The notes: generated by a model not told the origin, from the sequence alone. A stretch of 64,000 nucleotides of DNA from Pedobacter sp. ISL-64 (GCF_018613605.1 NZ_JAGGPU010000009.1:124001-188000), one strand, 5' to 3'. Numbered from the stretch's first letter, positions 32,904 to 41,376 are shown. Translations and numbers: made by a program.

Positions 32904-34529
32904 ATGAAAAAACAATTTAAATTAACAGGCTTCGCTTTAATAGCGTTTGCTACATTATTAAGCTTTAGCGCTTGTAAAAAACAAGAAATTGAAACCAGCC
33001 AAAACGCTTTACCTAAAGTAAAAGTATTAGGCCTCTCTGCTTCAAATGCTACACTCACGGCACAAACTTTAGAAAATTTTGAGGTAGGCTCAACCAGTCC
33101 TAAAACGGCTTATGATGTTTCTCCTTCTGGCTCAGCAAGTGGAGATGACATTACAATTAGCGGAAAGTCATGGAATTTTTTCGATGCGTTAATCGGAAAT
33201 CTTGCTGCTGATAAGAAAAATGGTTCATGGTCTGCCCGTATCCGTAACTCAGGAAAAATTACGATGCAGTTTGATATTGCAACCGGCATTAGTACGGCAA
33301 GCATTCAACATGCTACTTATGGCACAGATGCCGCCAGTCAATGGGGTTTATGGTATTCAACTAATGGTGGAAGCAGCTGGACCCAGTCGGGCACCAATAT
33401 AACTAGTACATCAACTTTACAAATACAATCTTTCAGCCTAAATCTTACCGGAAATGTCCGCTTAGAAATCAGAAAACTTTCAGGCGCTTCAAACAGAATA
33501 AACTTTGATGATATTACCATTAATGATAACGGTGGTGGTACCGATCCAGGTACAAATCCTGTACTTACGGGCAAGAAGTTTTTATTCGATGCTTCAAAAT
33601 TGGAAAATGCAGGTAGTGCCGATTGGCAGATAGACGCAGATGGCACAGAAAGCGTTCCGGGTTATCAAGGAGGAACCTCTGTTGAACTTAAAGCACAAAG
33701 ATTTCCTACACCCTCATATATCGGTATAACTGCTTCAACTCCTGAAACCTACTGGAAAGGCGCCATGTCTGCCTGGGCTGTAGAATTGGTAAAACGTGGC
33801 GAACTGGTAGAAACTTTGCCAGGGGGTACTGCCATTACTTATGGCAATACCGCTAATCCCCAGGATTTAAAAAATTACGATGTTTACGTGGTTATTGAAC
33901 CGAATAAATTATTTACTGCCGCCGAAAAAACGGCAATTATGAATTTTGTGGCCAATGGCGGCGGTTTAATGATGGTGGCCGATCATACTGCTGCAAGTAC
34001 AGCCGGAACAGATGCAAATGGTTATAATCCTTCAGACCGAGATGGCGATGGCTACGATTCTCCAAGAGTTTGGAATGATTTGATGAGCAATAACGGCATT
34101 AACAACAACAAGCCTTTCGGCTTTAATGTAGATTATGTTGACATTAGCGAAAAACCAAGTACAAAGGTTTACTCCGGAACAAATACCAGTGCCAATCTGG
34201 TTTTAAATGGTGCTGCCGGAAATGCTTCAAAATTAGCTTTCTATAATGGTACAACTGCAACCTTGTTTCCGACAGAAAATTCTACAGTACAAGGATTATT
34301 TTGGAGAATGAGCAGCACATTAGGAAGTAATAATGGTGTAATGGCATTAATTTCGACATATGGAAGCGGAAGGGTAGCCTTTGTTGGCGATAGTTCGCCT
34401 TCTGATGATGGAACCGGCGATACGAACGATAATTTATTTAATGGTTGGTCTGGTGATGTACCATCTGGATACATCTCTCATCCAGCTTTGCATTTAAATG
34501 CCTCATTATGGCTTGCTAAAGCACAATAA
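32904..34529 (+). CDS. Surface lipoprotein with jelly-roll-like and GATase-like domains
   Basis: 541 residues with a lipoprotein signal (lipobox FSAC, Cys near residue 24). Residues about 55-205 look like a beta-sandwich: ENFEVGSTSPKTAYDVSPSG, SWSARIRNSGKITMQFDI, LEIRKLSGASNRINFDDI. A Gly/Thr/Pro linker follows. From about 220 there is a Rossmann/GATase1-like domain (KKFLFDASKLENAGSADWQI, YDVYVVIEPNKLFTAAEKTA, FVANGGGLMMVADHT, GSGRVAFVGDSSP), similar to DUF4350 or GldG-type domains. This suggests a secreted, ligand-binding or hydrolytic surface protein. I cannot name the activity. Confidence 0.65.
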   Translation: MKKQFKLTGFALIAFATLLSFSACKKQEIETSQNALPKVKVLGLSASNATLTAQTLENFEVGSTSPKTAYDVSPSGSASGDDITISGKSWNFFDALIGNLAADKKNGSWSARIRNSGKITMQFDIATGISTASIQHATYGTDAASQWGLWYSTNGGSSWTQSGTNITSTSTLQIQSFSLNLTGNVRLEIRKLSGASNRINFDDITINDNGGGTDPGTNPVLTGKKFLFDASKLENAGSADWQIDADGTESVPGYQGGTSVELKAQRFPTPSYIGITASTPETYWKGAMSAWAVELVKRGELVETLPGGTAITYGNTANPQDLKNYDVYVVIEPNKLFTAAEKTAIMNFVANGGGLMMVADHTAASTAGTDANGYNPSDRDGDGYDSPRVWNDLMSNNGINNNKPFGFNVDYVDISEKPSTKVYSGTNTSANLVLNGAAGNASKLAFYNGTTATLFPTENSTVQGLFWRMSSTLGSNNGVMALISTYGSGRVAFVGDSSPSDDGTGDTNDNLFNGWSGDVPSGYISHPALHLNASLWLAKAQ

Positions 34530-34542
34530 TTAATCCAATAAC

Positions 34543-34575
34543 AGAAGGGGTGATATGAAAATATCGCCCTTTTTT
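34543..34575 (+). terminator. Terminator after the lipoprotein gene
   Basis: AAGGGGTGATAT and ATATCGCCCTT pair around GAAA, followed by a T-run. Confidence 0.88.
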
Positions 34576-34648
34576 ATTTATATACCTAACCTAATTAAAT
34601 ATTTACATCAAATATTAAAACGATAGCCCGTAAGTAAAAAATTGTTAA

Positions 34649-34656
34649 TATTTTTG
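34649..34656 (+). promoter_or_regulatory. -7 promoter box for pyrH
   Basis: TATTTTTG, matching TAnnTTTG, ends five bases before the pyrH ATG. As with the TatD gene, the transcript would be nearly leaderless. No -33 TTTG. Confidence 0.4.
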
Positions 34657-34661
34657 AGGTC

Positions 34662-35366
34662 ATGAAATACAAACGCATCCTATTAAAACTTAGCGGAGAA
34701 TCGCTAATGGGCGACAAACAATATGGAATTGATAATGAACGCGTTAAACAATACGCAGAAGATATCAAAGCCGTACACGATAAAGGTTTAGAAATCGCAA
34801 TCGTAATTGGAGGAGGAAATATTTTTAGAGGTTTAAGCGCCGAAAAAAGTGGGATGGACAGGGCACAGGCCGATTATATGGGCATGTTGGCAACAGTTAT
34901 CAACTCTATGGCCTTACAAGATGCGTTGGAAAAAGTGGGGATTAAAACACGTTTACTTACTGCCATTAAAATGGAGCAGATCTGTGAGCCATTTATCCGC
35001 AGAAGAGCTGTTCGCCATTTAGAAAAAGGCCGTGTGGTTATTTTTGGTGCAGGAACGGGAAATCCATACTTCACAACCGATTCTGCAGCAGCTTTACGTG
35101 CTATCGAAATCAAAGCTGATGTTGTTTTAAAAGGAACACGTGTTGATGGGATTTATACGGCCGATCCTGAAAAAGATCCGTTGGCCACTAAATACGATGA
35201 AATTTCTTTTAGGGAAGTTTATGATAAGGGGCTTAATGTAATGGATATGACCGCATTTACCCTTTGCGAAGAAAACCAAGTGCCAATTATTGTGTTTGAT
35301 ATGAACAAACATGGCAATTTCATGAAAATCGCCAATGGCGAACCTATTGGAACCCTGGTTAAATAA
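34662..35366 (+). CDS. pyrH: UMP kinase
   Basis: 234 residues of the amino-acid-kinase fold. [14 protein letters not shown] is the phosphate-binding start, followed by [27 protein letters not shown] and [17 protein letters not shown]. It phosphorylates UMP to UDP for pyrimidine nucleotide supply. It is followed by frr, the usual pyrH-frr pairing. Confidence 0.96.
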   Translation: MKYKRILLKLSGESLMGDKQYGIDNERVKQYAEDIKAVHDKGLEIAIVIGGGNIFRGLSAEKSGMDRAQADYMGMLATVINSMALQDALEKVGIKTRLLTAIKMEQICEPFIRRRAVRHLEKGRVVIFGAGTGNPYFTTDSAAALRAIEIKADVVLKGTRVDGIYTADPEKDPLATKYDEISFREVYDKGLNVMDMTAFTLCEENQVPIIVFDMNKHGNFMKIANGEPIGTLVK

Positions 35367-35380
35367 GGAATAAAAATTAT

Positions 35381-35388
35381 TATTTTTG
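35381..35388 (+). promoter_or_regulatory. -7 promoter box between pyrH and frr
   Basis: TATTTTTG, 17 bases before the frr ATG. It could give frr its own transcript in addition to read-through from pyrH. No -33 element. Confidence 0.35.
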
Positions 35389-35405
35389 TAGAAATACACA
35401 CAATT

Positions 35406-35969
35406 ATGAACGACCTCATACAATTACAATTAATGGATGCTCAATCTGCAATGGATAGAGCCATCGATCATTGTGAATCTGAATTAACTAAAATCAGAGC
35501 TGGTAAAGCATCAGCTGGAATGTTGGATGGTATTTTCGTGGATTATTATGGCGCAGCTACAGCATTATCACAAGTAGCCAGTATTAATACGCCTGATGCC
35601 AGAACAATCGTAATCCAACCTTGGGAAAAATCACTTTTAACTGCGATTGAAAAAGCTATTCAGGTAGCCAATATTGGTATCAATCCACAAAATGATGGTA
35701 TTGTTATCCGCCTGGTTGTGCCGCCTTTAACAGAAGAGCGTAGAAAAGACTTGGTGAAAAAAGTAAAGGAAGAAGCCGAAAGAGGCCGCATTACCGTTCG
35801 TAACATCCGTAAGGATGCCAATACCAAAATTCAAAAACTGAAAGGCGAAGGTGTTTCTGATGACGAGATTAAAACAGGTGAAGGCGAAGTGCAAAAATTA
35901 ACCGATGCTTATATCATCAAGGTTGACAAACACGCCGAAGCTAAAGAAAAAGATGTAATGACAGTTTAA
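35406..35969 (+). CDS. frr: Ribosome recycling factor
   Basis: 187 residues. The three-helix bundle is visible, with SELTKIRAGKASAGMLDGIFVDYYG, the beta domain ASINTPDARTIVIQPWEKSL, and PPLTEERRKDLVKKVKEEAERGRITVRNIRKDA. With EF-G it splits post-termination ribosomes. Confidence 0.97.
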   Translation: MNDLIQLQLMDAQSAMDRAIDHCESELTKIRAGKASAGMLDGIFVDYYGAATALSQVASINTPDARTIVIQPWEKSLLTAIEKAIQVANIGINPQNDGIVIRLVVPPLTEERRKDLVKKVKEEAERGRITVRNIRKDANTKIQKLKGEGVSDDEIKTGEGEVQKLTDAYIIKVDKHAEAKEKDVMTV

Positions 35970-35987
35970 TCTGTATAAAATACAATC

Positions 35988-36022
35988 AGAAAGGGAATGG
36001 ACTAAAATCTATTCCCTTTTTT
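35988..36022. terminator. Bidirectional terminator between frr and the LacI-type gene
   Basis: AAAGGGAAT (35990-35998) pairs with ATTCCCTTT (36011-36019) and a T-run follows on the plus strand. On the minus strand the hairpin begins immediately after the LacI-type stop codon. Confidence 0.9.
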
Positions 36023-37046
36023 ATTGCTTTGCGCTTGAGCCCCTAACGTTTAAGATAGTGGGTAACGACACCTGCATGTTTTCAACAGGCTTTCCTACTT
36101 TCTTAAGCTTGTTCAATAAAATTTTCATCACGTTTTCTGCAATGGCCTCAAGAGGCTGTGCAATAGCTGTAACCGGAGGCTCGCAAAACTCCAGGATTTC
36201 GAAATCATCAAAAGAAACAACAGCCATATCCTTGTGGATCTGAATACCTAGTTTTCTAAAAGTTCTTAAACCGTCTAAACAAATATAGTTGGCAGCAAAA
36301 ACTACCGCATCTAGCTGTTTCTCTGCTTTAAAAAACTTTATCATCTCCTCAATTGATTCGGCAGAGTTTACATATTTAATCTTCTTTACAATTGCCGGCA
36401 AGTTATATTTTTCTACAGCGCTTTCGTAACCCGCCAAGCGGTCTACCATCTGTTGTTGTAAGGTATCGATGGTTACAAAACCTATTCTTTTATAATTATT
36501 CTTAATGAGGTGCTCGGTAGCTTCGTAGGTACTGCTTAGATTATCGATTATTACATAATCTGTTTTAACGTCCTGTACATACCGATCGAAAAGTACCACC
36601 GGGGCGTCTGTTTGAATCAATTTTTTAACTTCTTCTTCCAAACCTTCAGGCAAGGCCATAATATAGCCATCAACATGCCTGTCTTTAAAAATCTGCAGCA
36701 ATTCTATTGCCTTTTCGGTATCGTTCCTGGTACTGCTAAAAAGTATCTTATAACCAAGGCTCGAAGCAATTTCATCAATTCGGCGTGCTATACCCGAGAA
36801 AAAAGGTTCAGAAATATCATCAACCAAGAAGCCTATAATTTTTGTTTTGCCTGTTCTTAAACTTGTTGCAAGGGTATTGGGCTGATAATTTAATTCAGCA
36901 ACCAGTTCTAAAACTTTTTTGGTAAGCGATTCGCTAATATTTTTTTCTCTTGCTTTCCCATTAATCACAAACGATACGGTGGTAATGGAAATATTTAATT
37001 GTTTAGCGATATCTTTAATCGAAACGCGTTTCTTCATCACAGGCAT
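36021..37046 (-). CDS. LacI-family transcriptional regulator
   Basis: 341 residues. The helix-turn-helix and hinge are KKRVSIKDIAKQLNISITTVSFVINGKA at about residues 5-32 and LNYQPNTLATSLRTGKT near 52-68. A periplasmic-binding-protein-like sensor domain follows (IIGFLVDDISEPFFSGIARRIDEIA, VDGYIMALP, VVSFDDFEI). It should be a sugar- or nucleoside-responsive repressor. It has no transporter or catabolic partner next to it. The perfect palindrome at nagA (27349-27360) is a possible target. An alternative start is Met4. Confidence 0.9.
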   Translation of the reverse strand: MPVMKKRVSIKDIAKQLNISITTVSFVINGKAREKNISESLTKKVLELVAELNYQPNTLATSLRTGKTKIIGFLVDDISEPFFSGIARRIDEIASSLGYKILFSSTRNDTEKAIELLQIFKDRHVDGYIMALPEGLEEEVKKLIQTDAPVVLFDRYVQDVKTDYVIIDNLSSTYEATEHLIKNNYKRIGFVTIDTLQQQMVDRLAGYESAVEKYNLPAIVKKIKYVNSAESIEEMIKFFKAEKQLDAVVFAANYICLDGLRTFRKLGIQIHKDMAVVSFDDFEILEFCEPPVTAIAQPLEAIAENVMKILLNKLKKVGKPVENMQVSLPTILNVRGSSAKQ

Positions 37047-37119
37047 TGAACGAATAAAATTTTGATTGGTAATATAACAATATATCTATAAATATAGGAG
37101 GGTTATGAAAAAAACTAGG

Positions 37120-37155
37120 CTAAAAAGAAAAAGAGCAACCTATCCAGGATTGCTC
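37120..37155 (-). terminator. Terminator of the tRNA-like RNA unit
   Basis: On the minus strand GAGCAA pairs with TTGCTC, with CC/GG further in, followed by TTTTTCTTTTT. It lies about 30 bases after the 3' end of the second RNA and before the LacI-type gene, so the RNAs and the regulator are separate units. Confidence 0.85.
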
Positions 37156-37185
37156 AATTAACTAACTTATTATTCATAAAAAATG

Positions 37186-37330
37186 CTGTTGGGGAAGGAG
37201 TCGAACCTTCAAGGGGTAGTTAGCTACAGTTCAAAAAATTAATTTGTGGTCAACCCAATAAACTGCGTTTGTCCCATTATTCCCCACCACCGAGACAAGG
37301 AGGCGTGTCTGCCAATTTCACCACCCAACA
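37186..37330 (-). ncRNA. Class-II tRNA-like RNA, promoter-distal copy
   Basis: 145 bases. The acceptor stem is TGTTGGG/CCCAACA, seven perfect pairs with a discriminator G. The D arm GTGAAATTGGCAGACAC is like a tRNA-Leu D arm. The T arm GAAGG-TTCGACT-CCTTC is perfect. The anticodon arm reads CCTCC-TTGTCTC-GGTGG: U33 is present, the triplet would be GTC, but position 37 is a pyrimidine and the stem has a T-T mismatch. The variable region is about 73 bases, closed by GGGG/CCCC. No CCA is encoded. It is not a standard tRNA. It could be a tRNA-like regulatory RNA, an aberrant tRNA, or a tRNA with an insertion. Confidence 0.75.
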
Positions 37331-37406
37331 ATTTTAGTCATTAGTCCAAAGTCTGCAGTCATAAGTCTACTAAAGACTATGGACTCTTGACTTAGGACTA
37401 AAGCCG
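37331..37406. repeat. Low-complexity AGTC/GACT spacer between the two tRNA-like RNAs
   Basis: A run of TTAGTCC, AAGTC, AGTCATAAGTC and their complements (GACTATGGACT, GACTTAGGACTA). The spacer can fold on itself. Similar word-repeat tracts occur at 1311-1345 and 38157-38185. Confidence 0.55.
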
Positions 37407-37520
37407 CTGTAGGGGAAGGAATCGAACCTTCAAGGAGTGGTTAGTACCGAAACCGGTATATTCCCATTATTCTCCGCCACCGAGACAAGGAGGTGTGTCT
37501 GCCTGTTTCACCACCCTACA
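37407..37520 (-). ncRNA. Class-II tRNA-like RNA, promoter-proximal copy
   Basis: 114 bases. The acceptor is TGTAGGG/CCCTACA (seven perfect pairs, discriminator G), the D arm GTGAAACAGGCAGACAC, and the T arm GAAGG-TTCGATT-CCTTC. The core CCTCCTTGTCTCGGTGG is identical to the other copy. The variable arm is about 48 bases, with GGAG/CTCC replacing the GGGG/CCCC of the other copy and a perfect hairpin TACCG-GTTT-CGGTA. GAGAATAATGGGA is nearly shared by both. Differences in acceptor and variable stems keep pairing, so structure is under selection. Same identity doubts as the distal copy. Confidence 0.78.
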
Positions 37521-37571
37521 TTATGTTATGCAATTTTGAAAGAACGTTTCCTTTTTGTTAATTGCTTGATA

Positions 37572-37603
37572 CAAATGTAAAGGAACAACCAATACCTTGC
37601 AAA
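37572..37603 (-). promoter_or_regulatory. Promoter of the tRNA-like RNA unit
   Basis: On the minus strand TTTG (37600-37603), exactly 20 bases, then TACATTTG (37572-37579). Both elements match the Bacteroidota consensus with ideal spacing. Start would be near 37565, about 45 bases before the first RNA. Confidence 0.85.
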
Positions 37604-37676
37604 TATTTTAAACATTTAATTTTATTTTTATAATATTGATAAATATTCGTAAATTCGCTTATCATAATTCAAAAAT

Positions 37677-38153
37677 ATGCTTAAAAAAGACAATTCCAAT
37701 TTAGAAATTGACAACCTCGACATCGATATATTGAAACAATTGATGCAGGATGCCACTAAACCTTATACAGAAATCGCTAAAGATCTGATTGTTTCGGGTG
37801 GAACGATACACGTTAGGATGAAGAAACTGCAGGAAATGGGCATTATTAAAGGCTCGCACTTAATCATTGATCCGCAGAAGGCTGGGTATGATATCTGTGC
37901 TTTTTTGGGTATTTACCTGGAGAAAGGAATCCAGTACAAAGATGCAGTTGCACAATTGAGCAAAATTAAAGAAGTAGTAGAATTGCATTATACTACCGGT
38001 GCCTACAGTATGTTTGCCAAAATTATCTGCAGGGATACCAATCATTTACGCCACGTTTTAAACGAAGAAATACAGGCCGTGAACGGTATTCAGCGCACGG
38101 AGACTTTAATCTCGTTAGAAGAGAGCATAAAGCGTCAGATTGAGCTGGGGTAA
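37677..38153 (+). CDS. Lrp/AsnC-family transcriptional regulator
   Basis: 158 residues. The winged helix-turn-helix is at about residues 14-65 (LDIDILKQLMQDATKPYTEIAKDLIVSGGTIHVRMKKLQEMGII). The RAM ligand-binding domain is YDICAFLGIYLEKGIQYKDAVAQLSKIKEVVELHYTTGAYSMFAKI. These regulators respond to amino acids and often control their own gene and amino-acid metabolism. It is divergent from the tRNA-like unit; their promoters share the 37604-37676 region. Confidence 0.92.
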   Translation: MLKKDNSNLEIDNLDIDILKQLMQDATKPYTEIAKDLIVSGGTIHVRMKKLQEMGIIKGSHLIIDPQKAGYDICAFLGIYLEKGIQYKDAVAQLSKIKEVVELHYTTGAYSMFAKIICRDTNHLRHVLNEEIQAVNGIQRTETLISLEESIKRQIELG

Positions 38154-38270
38154 AGCAGAAAGACTAAAGGTGAAAGGCTAAAGCAAAAGATATTATTAAG
38201 AACATCGAGCTTAAATGATCTTATATGTCTTATATGGTAAAAATCATTAGGTAATGGTTAGTGGCTTATT

Positions 38271-38541
38271 TGAAAATGAGGGCTCAGTAATGCTTCGGGA
38301 ACAATAGCCCCGTTATCTACTATAGCTCCGATAAAGGATCGGAGGCTGCCGCTGCTACCTGGTTTAGTAACAAAGGTTTGTGCAGGGTAAGCATCCAAGC
38401 AAAAATAGCATCAACTAAAGAGCCACCTAGGCCCGATTGAAGTGAACATGAAGCCGCAGGCGAAATAAAACGGAAAGCAGGAGGAAACGCAGATAGTTGT
38501 ACAGAAACTGCTCTCCTAATTGCCTTTATATAATTTTTATC
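38271..38541. repeat. 271-bp tandem repeat, copy 1
   Basis: Starts TGAAAATGAG and ends in TATATAATTTTTAT. Hairpins are CTCCGAT/ATCGGAG (38326-38344) and CGGG/CCCG (38296-38312). Blocks shared with the other copies include AACAAAGGTTTGTG, GAGCCACCTAGGCCCGATTG and GCGAAATAAAACG. There are stops in all frames, and the unit length is not a multiple of three, so it is not coding. Confidence 0.9.
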
Positions 38542-38812
38542 TGAAAATGAGCATTCAGTAATACTTCGGAAACAGCAGTCCCGTTATTCGCTATAGCTCC
38601 GATAAAGGATCGGAGGCTGCCACTGCTACCGGGTTTAGAAACAAAGGTTTGTGCAGGTAAGCACCCAGCCAAAAATAACACCACCTAAAGAGCCACCTAG
38701 GCCCGATTGAAGTGAAGATGAAGCCGCAGGCGAAATAAAACGAAAAGCGGGAAAAAACCCAGATAGTTCTACAGACGCTGCGCTCCTAATAGCTTTTATA
38801 TAATTTTTTATT
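38542..38812. repeat. 271-bp tandem repeat, copy 2
   Basis: Exactly the same length as copy 1 and directly joined to it, with scattered point changes. The CTCCGAT/ATCGGAG hairpin is unchanged; the first hairpin has one mismatch. Confidence 0.9.
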
Positions 38813-39076
38813 TGAAATGAGCATTCAATATTAATCGGGAACAGTAGTCCCGTTATTCGCTATAGCCGATGAAGAATCGGGCTGCCGCTACTACCGGGTT
38901 TAGGAACAAAGGTTTGTGTAGCTAAACACCCAGCCAAAAGTAGCACCACCTAACGAGCCACTTAGACCTGATTGGAGTGAGCATCCCGGCATTTTCAGTC
39001 GGGATAAAACGGAAAGCAGGAAGAAACCTGGATAATTATACAGGAATTGCTCTTCTAACCTTTAATATTATAATCT
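38813..39076. repeat. 271-bp tandem repeat, copy 3 (diverged, about 264 bp)
   Basis: The most diverged copy. The first hairpin is improved to CGGGA/TCCCG (38836-38852). The second is changed to AGCCGAT/ATCGGGCT with one bulge. A new stem ATCCCG/CGGGAT (38983-39005) replaces the GCCGCAGGC element of copies 1 and 2. Hairpins are thus kept while sequence changes. Confidence 0.85.
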
Positions 39077-39237
39077 GATAACGAATGTCCTTCGACTACG
39101 CTCAGGGTGACATAACACTATAATACGTTGTTGTAAAAACTATTATTTTAGCTTAGTCGAGATATTAAGTCTGGAGCCAGGTTTATCAAGACAGATTTCT
39201 CGGCTGCGTTGCACTCCGCTCGAAATGACGGATCTAT
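39077..39237. repeat. Degraded dispersed repeats before feoB
   Basis: Contains CCTTCGACTACGCTCAGGG (compare 13331-13358) and the right arm of the GTCAT-TCGA family (about 39193-39231, ending CGCTCGAAATGACGG). The left arm near 39157 is only weakly matched. No gene is visible. Confidence 0.65.
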
Positions 39238-41376
39238 TTATTTCAACAACTGATAAGCAACAAGCGCAGCAACGTAAGCCATGGCTGTCATATAAGCCAA
39301 TTGGATAACCGGCCATTTCCAGCCTTTAGTTTCGCGGTATACAATAGCTACTGTGCTCATACATTGCATGGCAAAAGCATAAAAAAGCATTAATGAAATG
39401 CCAGTAGCAAAAGTATATACAGGCAAACCGGTACGACTGTTAACCGAGGCCGACATGCGTTCTCTAATGGTGCTTGTATCCTCATCACCGCCATCGACGC
39501 TATAAATCGTAGCCATAGTACCTACAAAAGCTTCGCGGGCAGCAAAAGAGGTAATTAAACCAATGCCAATTTTCCAATCATAACCCAGCGGGCGGATGGC
39601 AGGCTCGATCCAATGGCCAAGAATGCCCACATAAGAGTTTTCCAATTTCTCGGTAGCCACCAGGGTTTTAATGTGATCTGTATTTTTTGTAGTATCGGCC
39701 AGAGCAGATTCGTATTTTTTATCGATACTTTCGAAACGGCTTCCCGGCCCGAAAGAGGCCATTACCCAAAGAATGATGGAAATGGCGATGATTACCTTAC
39801 CCGCTTCGAAAACAAAAGTTTTTGATTTCTCGTACATGGTGTAGAACACATTTTTCCACCTTGGCATGCGGTAAACCGGCAACTCCATGATAAAATAAGA
39901 TCTTTCTTTGGTTTTGATGATGAATTTCATTACCCAGGCCACCAGTACCGCAGCAATAATCCCTACCAGGTACATCACCATTAGCGCCAGTCCCTGCAGG
40001 TTAAAAACACCTAAAACGGTTTGAGAAGGAATAATTAACGAAATGATTAAAATATATACCGGAAGCCTTGCCGAACAGCTTACCAATGGGGTAACCATGA
40101 TAGTAATCATCCTGTCTTTCCAGTTTTCGATATTTCTTGCAGCCATGATAGACGGAACTGCACAAGCCAAACCGCCGATCATCGGCACCACCGATTTACC
40201 GTTAAGGCCAACCTTGCTCATAATTTTATCCATCATAAAGGTAACACGGGCCATGTAGCCAGTATCTTCCAAAATGGATATAAAGGCAAAAAGGATTGCA
40301 ATCTGTGGGATAAACACGAATATGCCGCCTAGCCCGGCAACAACACCATCCAATAACAGATCGGTAAGCATGCCCGCCGGCAAATATTCGTGACCGGTAC
40401 TCGTTATAAAACCAAAACCAGTCTCAATCCAGTCCATTGGATAAGATGACCAGGCAAATATGGCATTGAAAATAACAAAAAGAATCAGCAAGAAAATGGC
40501 AAATCCCCATACTTTATGGGTTAAAATAGCATCTAATTTATCGCTGAAAGAAAACTTCTTTTCGGTACCCTTGTCAACAACCACATCAGATAAAATAGTA
40601 CTGAGGTGTTTGTACCTGGCAATGGTTTCTGCAGCCTGAATTTTTGAAGACTCAAAATGGTGCGACTGCTCTATATTTTCAATTTCTTCCTGTTCTTTTT
40701 CGGTAAAGAAAGTTAAATGCTCATGTTGGTGCAAAACCTGCAGCGCATAATAATCGTTATCAGAATTAAGTTTCGATTTTATGGCATTAATAGCTTCAGG
40801 AGCCAGAAAATTCACATCTACATCCTGGAGCTGTGTGGCAATTTTATTGGTATTGGCAATAGCCTGTTTTAGTTTGTCAATCCCAATGTTGTTCCGTGCT
40901 GAAATGGGAACCACCTGGACACCCAGTTTCTCTGCAAGTTTATCCAGATTGATCTCGATCCCTTGTTTATCCGAAAGATCGATCATATTCAGGGCCAAAA
41001 TCATAGGAATGCCTAAATCTGCCACTTGCGAATACAAAAGCATATTACGCTTTAAATTGGAAGCATCGGCAATGAGGACAATAACATCAGGATGGCTATT
41101 GTTTTTTTTATCTGCAAGTACTTGAAAAACGATGCTTTCATCAGCACTTTTCGGATATAAACTATACGTTCCCGGTAAATCTATTATTTCGGCTTCTTTA
41201 CCATTGGCAAGTTTTGTAAAACCTGTTTTCTTATCGACAGTAATGCCTGGAAAATTTCCGATTTTTTGATTTAACCCTGTTAAACGGTTAAATAAAGTAG
41301 ATTTACCTGTATTGGGATTACCAACTAACGCAACTTTAATATCCAAACCCAGCTTTTTATTGAATAATGATAACAT
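39238..41376 (-). CDS. feoB: Ferrous iron transporter B
   Basis: 712 residues from the ATG at 41376; the longer open frame upstream overlaps feoA in another frame and is not used. The N-terminal G domain has G1 GNPNTGKST at residues 19-27, DLPG, and NMID as the G4 motif. A GDI-like helical region follows, then a polytopic membrane part with paired gate regions (ARLPVYILIISLIIP and related). FeoB imports Fe(II) across the inner membrane. The gene overlaps the end of feoA by 20 bases, so they are co-translated. A FeoC gene is not visible. Confidence 0.95.
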   Translation of the reverse strand: MLSLFNKKLGLDIKVALVGNPNTGKSTLFNRLTGLNQKIGNFPGITVDKKTGFTKLANGKEAEIIDLPGTYSLYPKSADESIVFQVLADKKNNSHPDVIVLIADASNLKRNMLLYSQVADLGIPMILALNMIDLSDKQGIEINLDKLAEKLGVQVVPISARNNIGIDKLKQAIANTNKIATQLQDVDVNFLAPEAINAIKSKLNSDNDYYALQVLHQHEHLTFFTEKEQEEIENIEQSHHFESSKIQAAETIARYKHLSTILSDVVVDKGTEKKFSFSDKLDAILTHKVWGFAIFLLILFVIFNAIFAWSSYPMDWIETGFGFITSTGHEYLPAGMLTDLLLDGVVAGLGGIFVFIPQIAILFAFISILEDTGYMARVTFMMDKIMSKVGLNGKSVVPMIGGLACAVPSIMAARNIENWKDRMITIMVTPLVSCSARLPVYILIISLIIPSQTVLGVFNLQGLALMVMYLVGIIAAVLVAWVMKFIIKTKERSYFIMELPVYRMPRWKNVFYTMYEKSKTFVFEAGKVIIAISIILWVMASFGPGSRFESIDKKYESALADTTKNTDHIKTLVATEKLENSYVGILGHWIEPAIRPLGYDWKIGIGLITSFAAREAFVGTMATIYSVDGGDEDTSTIRERMSASVNSRTGLPVYTFATGISLMLFYAFAMQCMSTVAIVYRETKGWKWPVIQLAYMTAMAYVAALVAYQLLK

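Noticed and set aside
37186..37520. Two ordinary tRNA-Asp (GTC) genes
   Set aside because: tRNA-Asp is class I with a short variable loop; these have very long variable arms, a Leu-like D arm, a pyrimidine at position 37 and discriminator G.
37186..37520. tmRNA (ssrA)
   Set aside because: A full D arm and an anticodon-like arm are present, there is no tag reading frame, and the RNAs are far too short.
38271..39076. CRISPR array or integron attC array
   Set aside because: Units of 271 bp are far too long and joined without spacers; no cas, integrase or attC core sites are seen.
38271..39076. Repetitive protein gene on either strand
   Set aside because: The period of 271 is not a multiple of three and stops occur in every frame.
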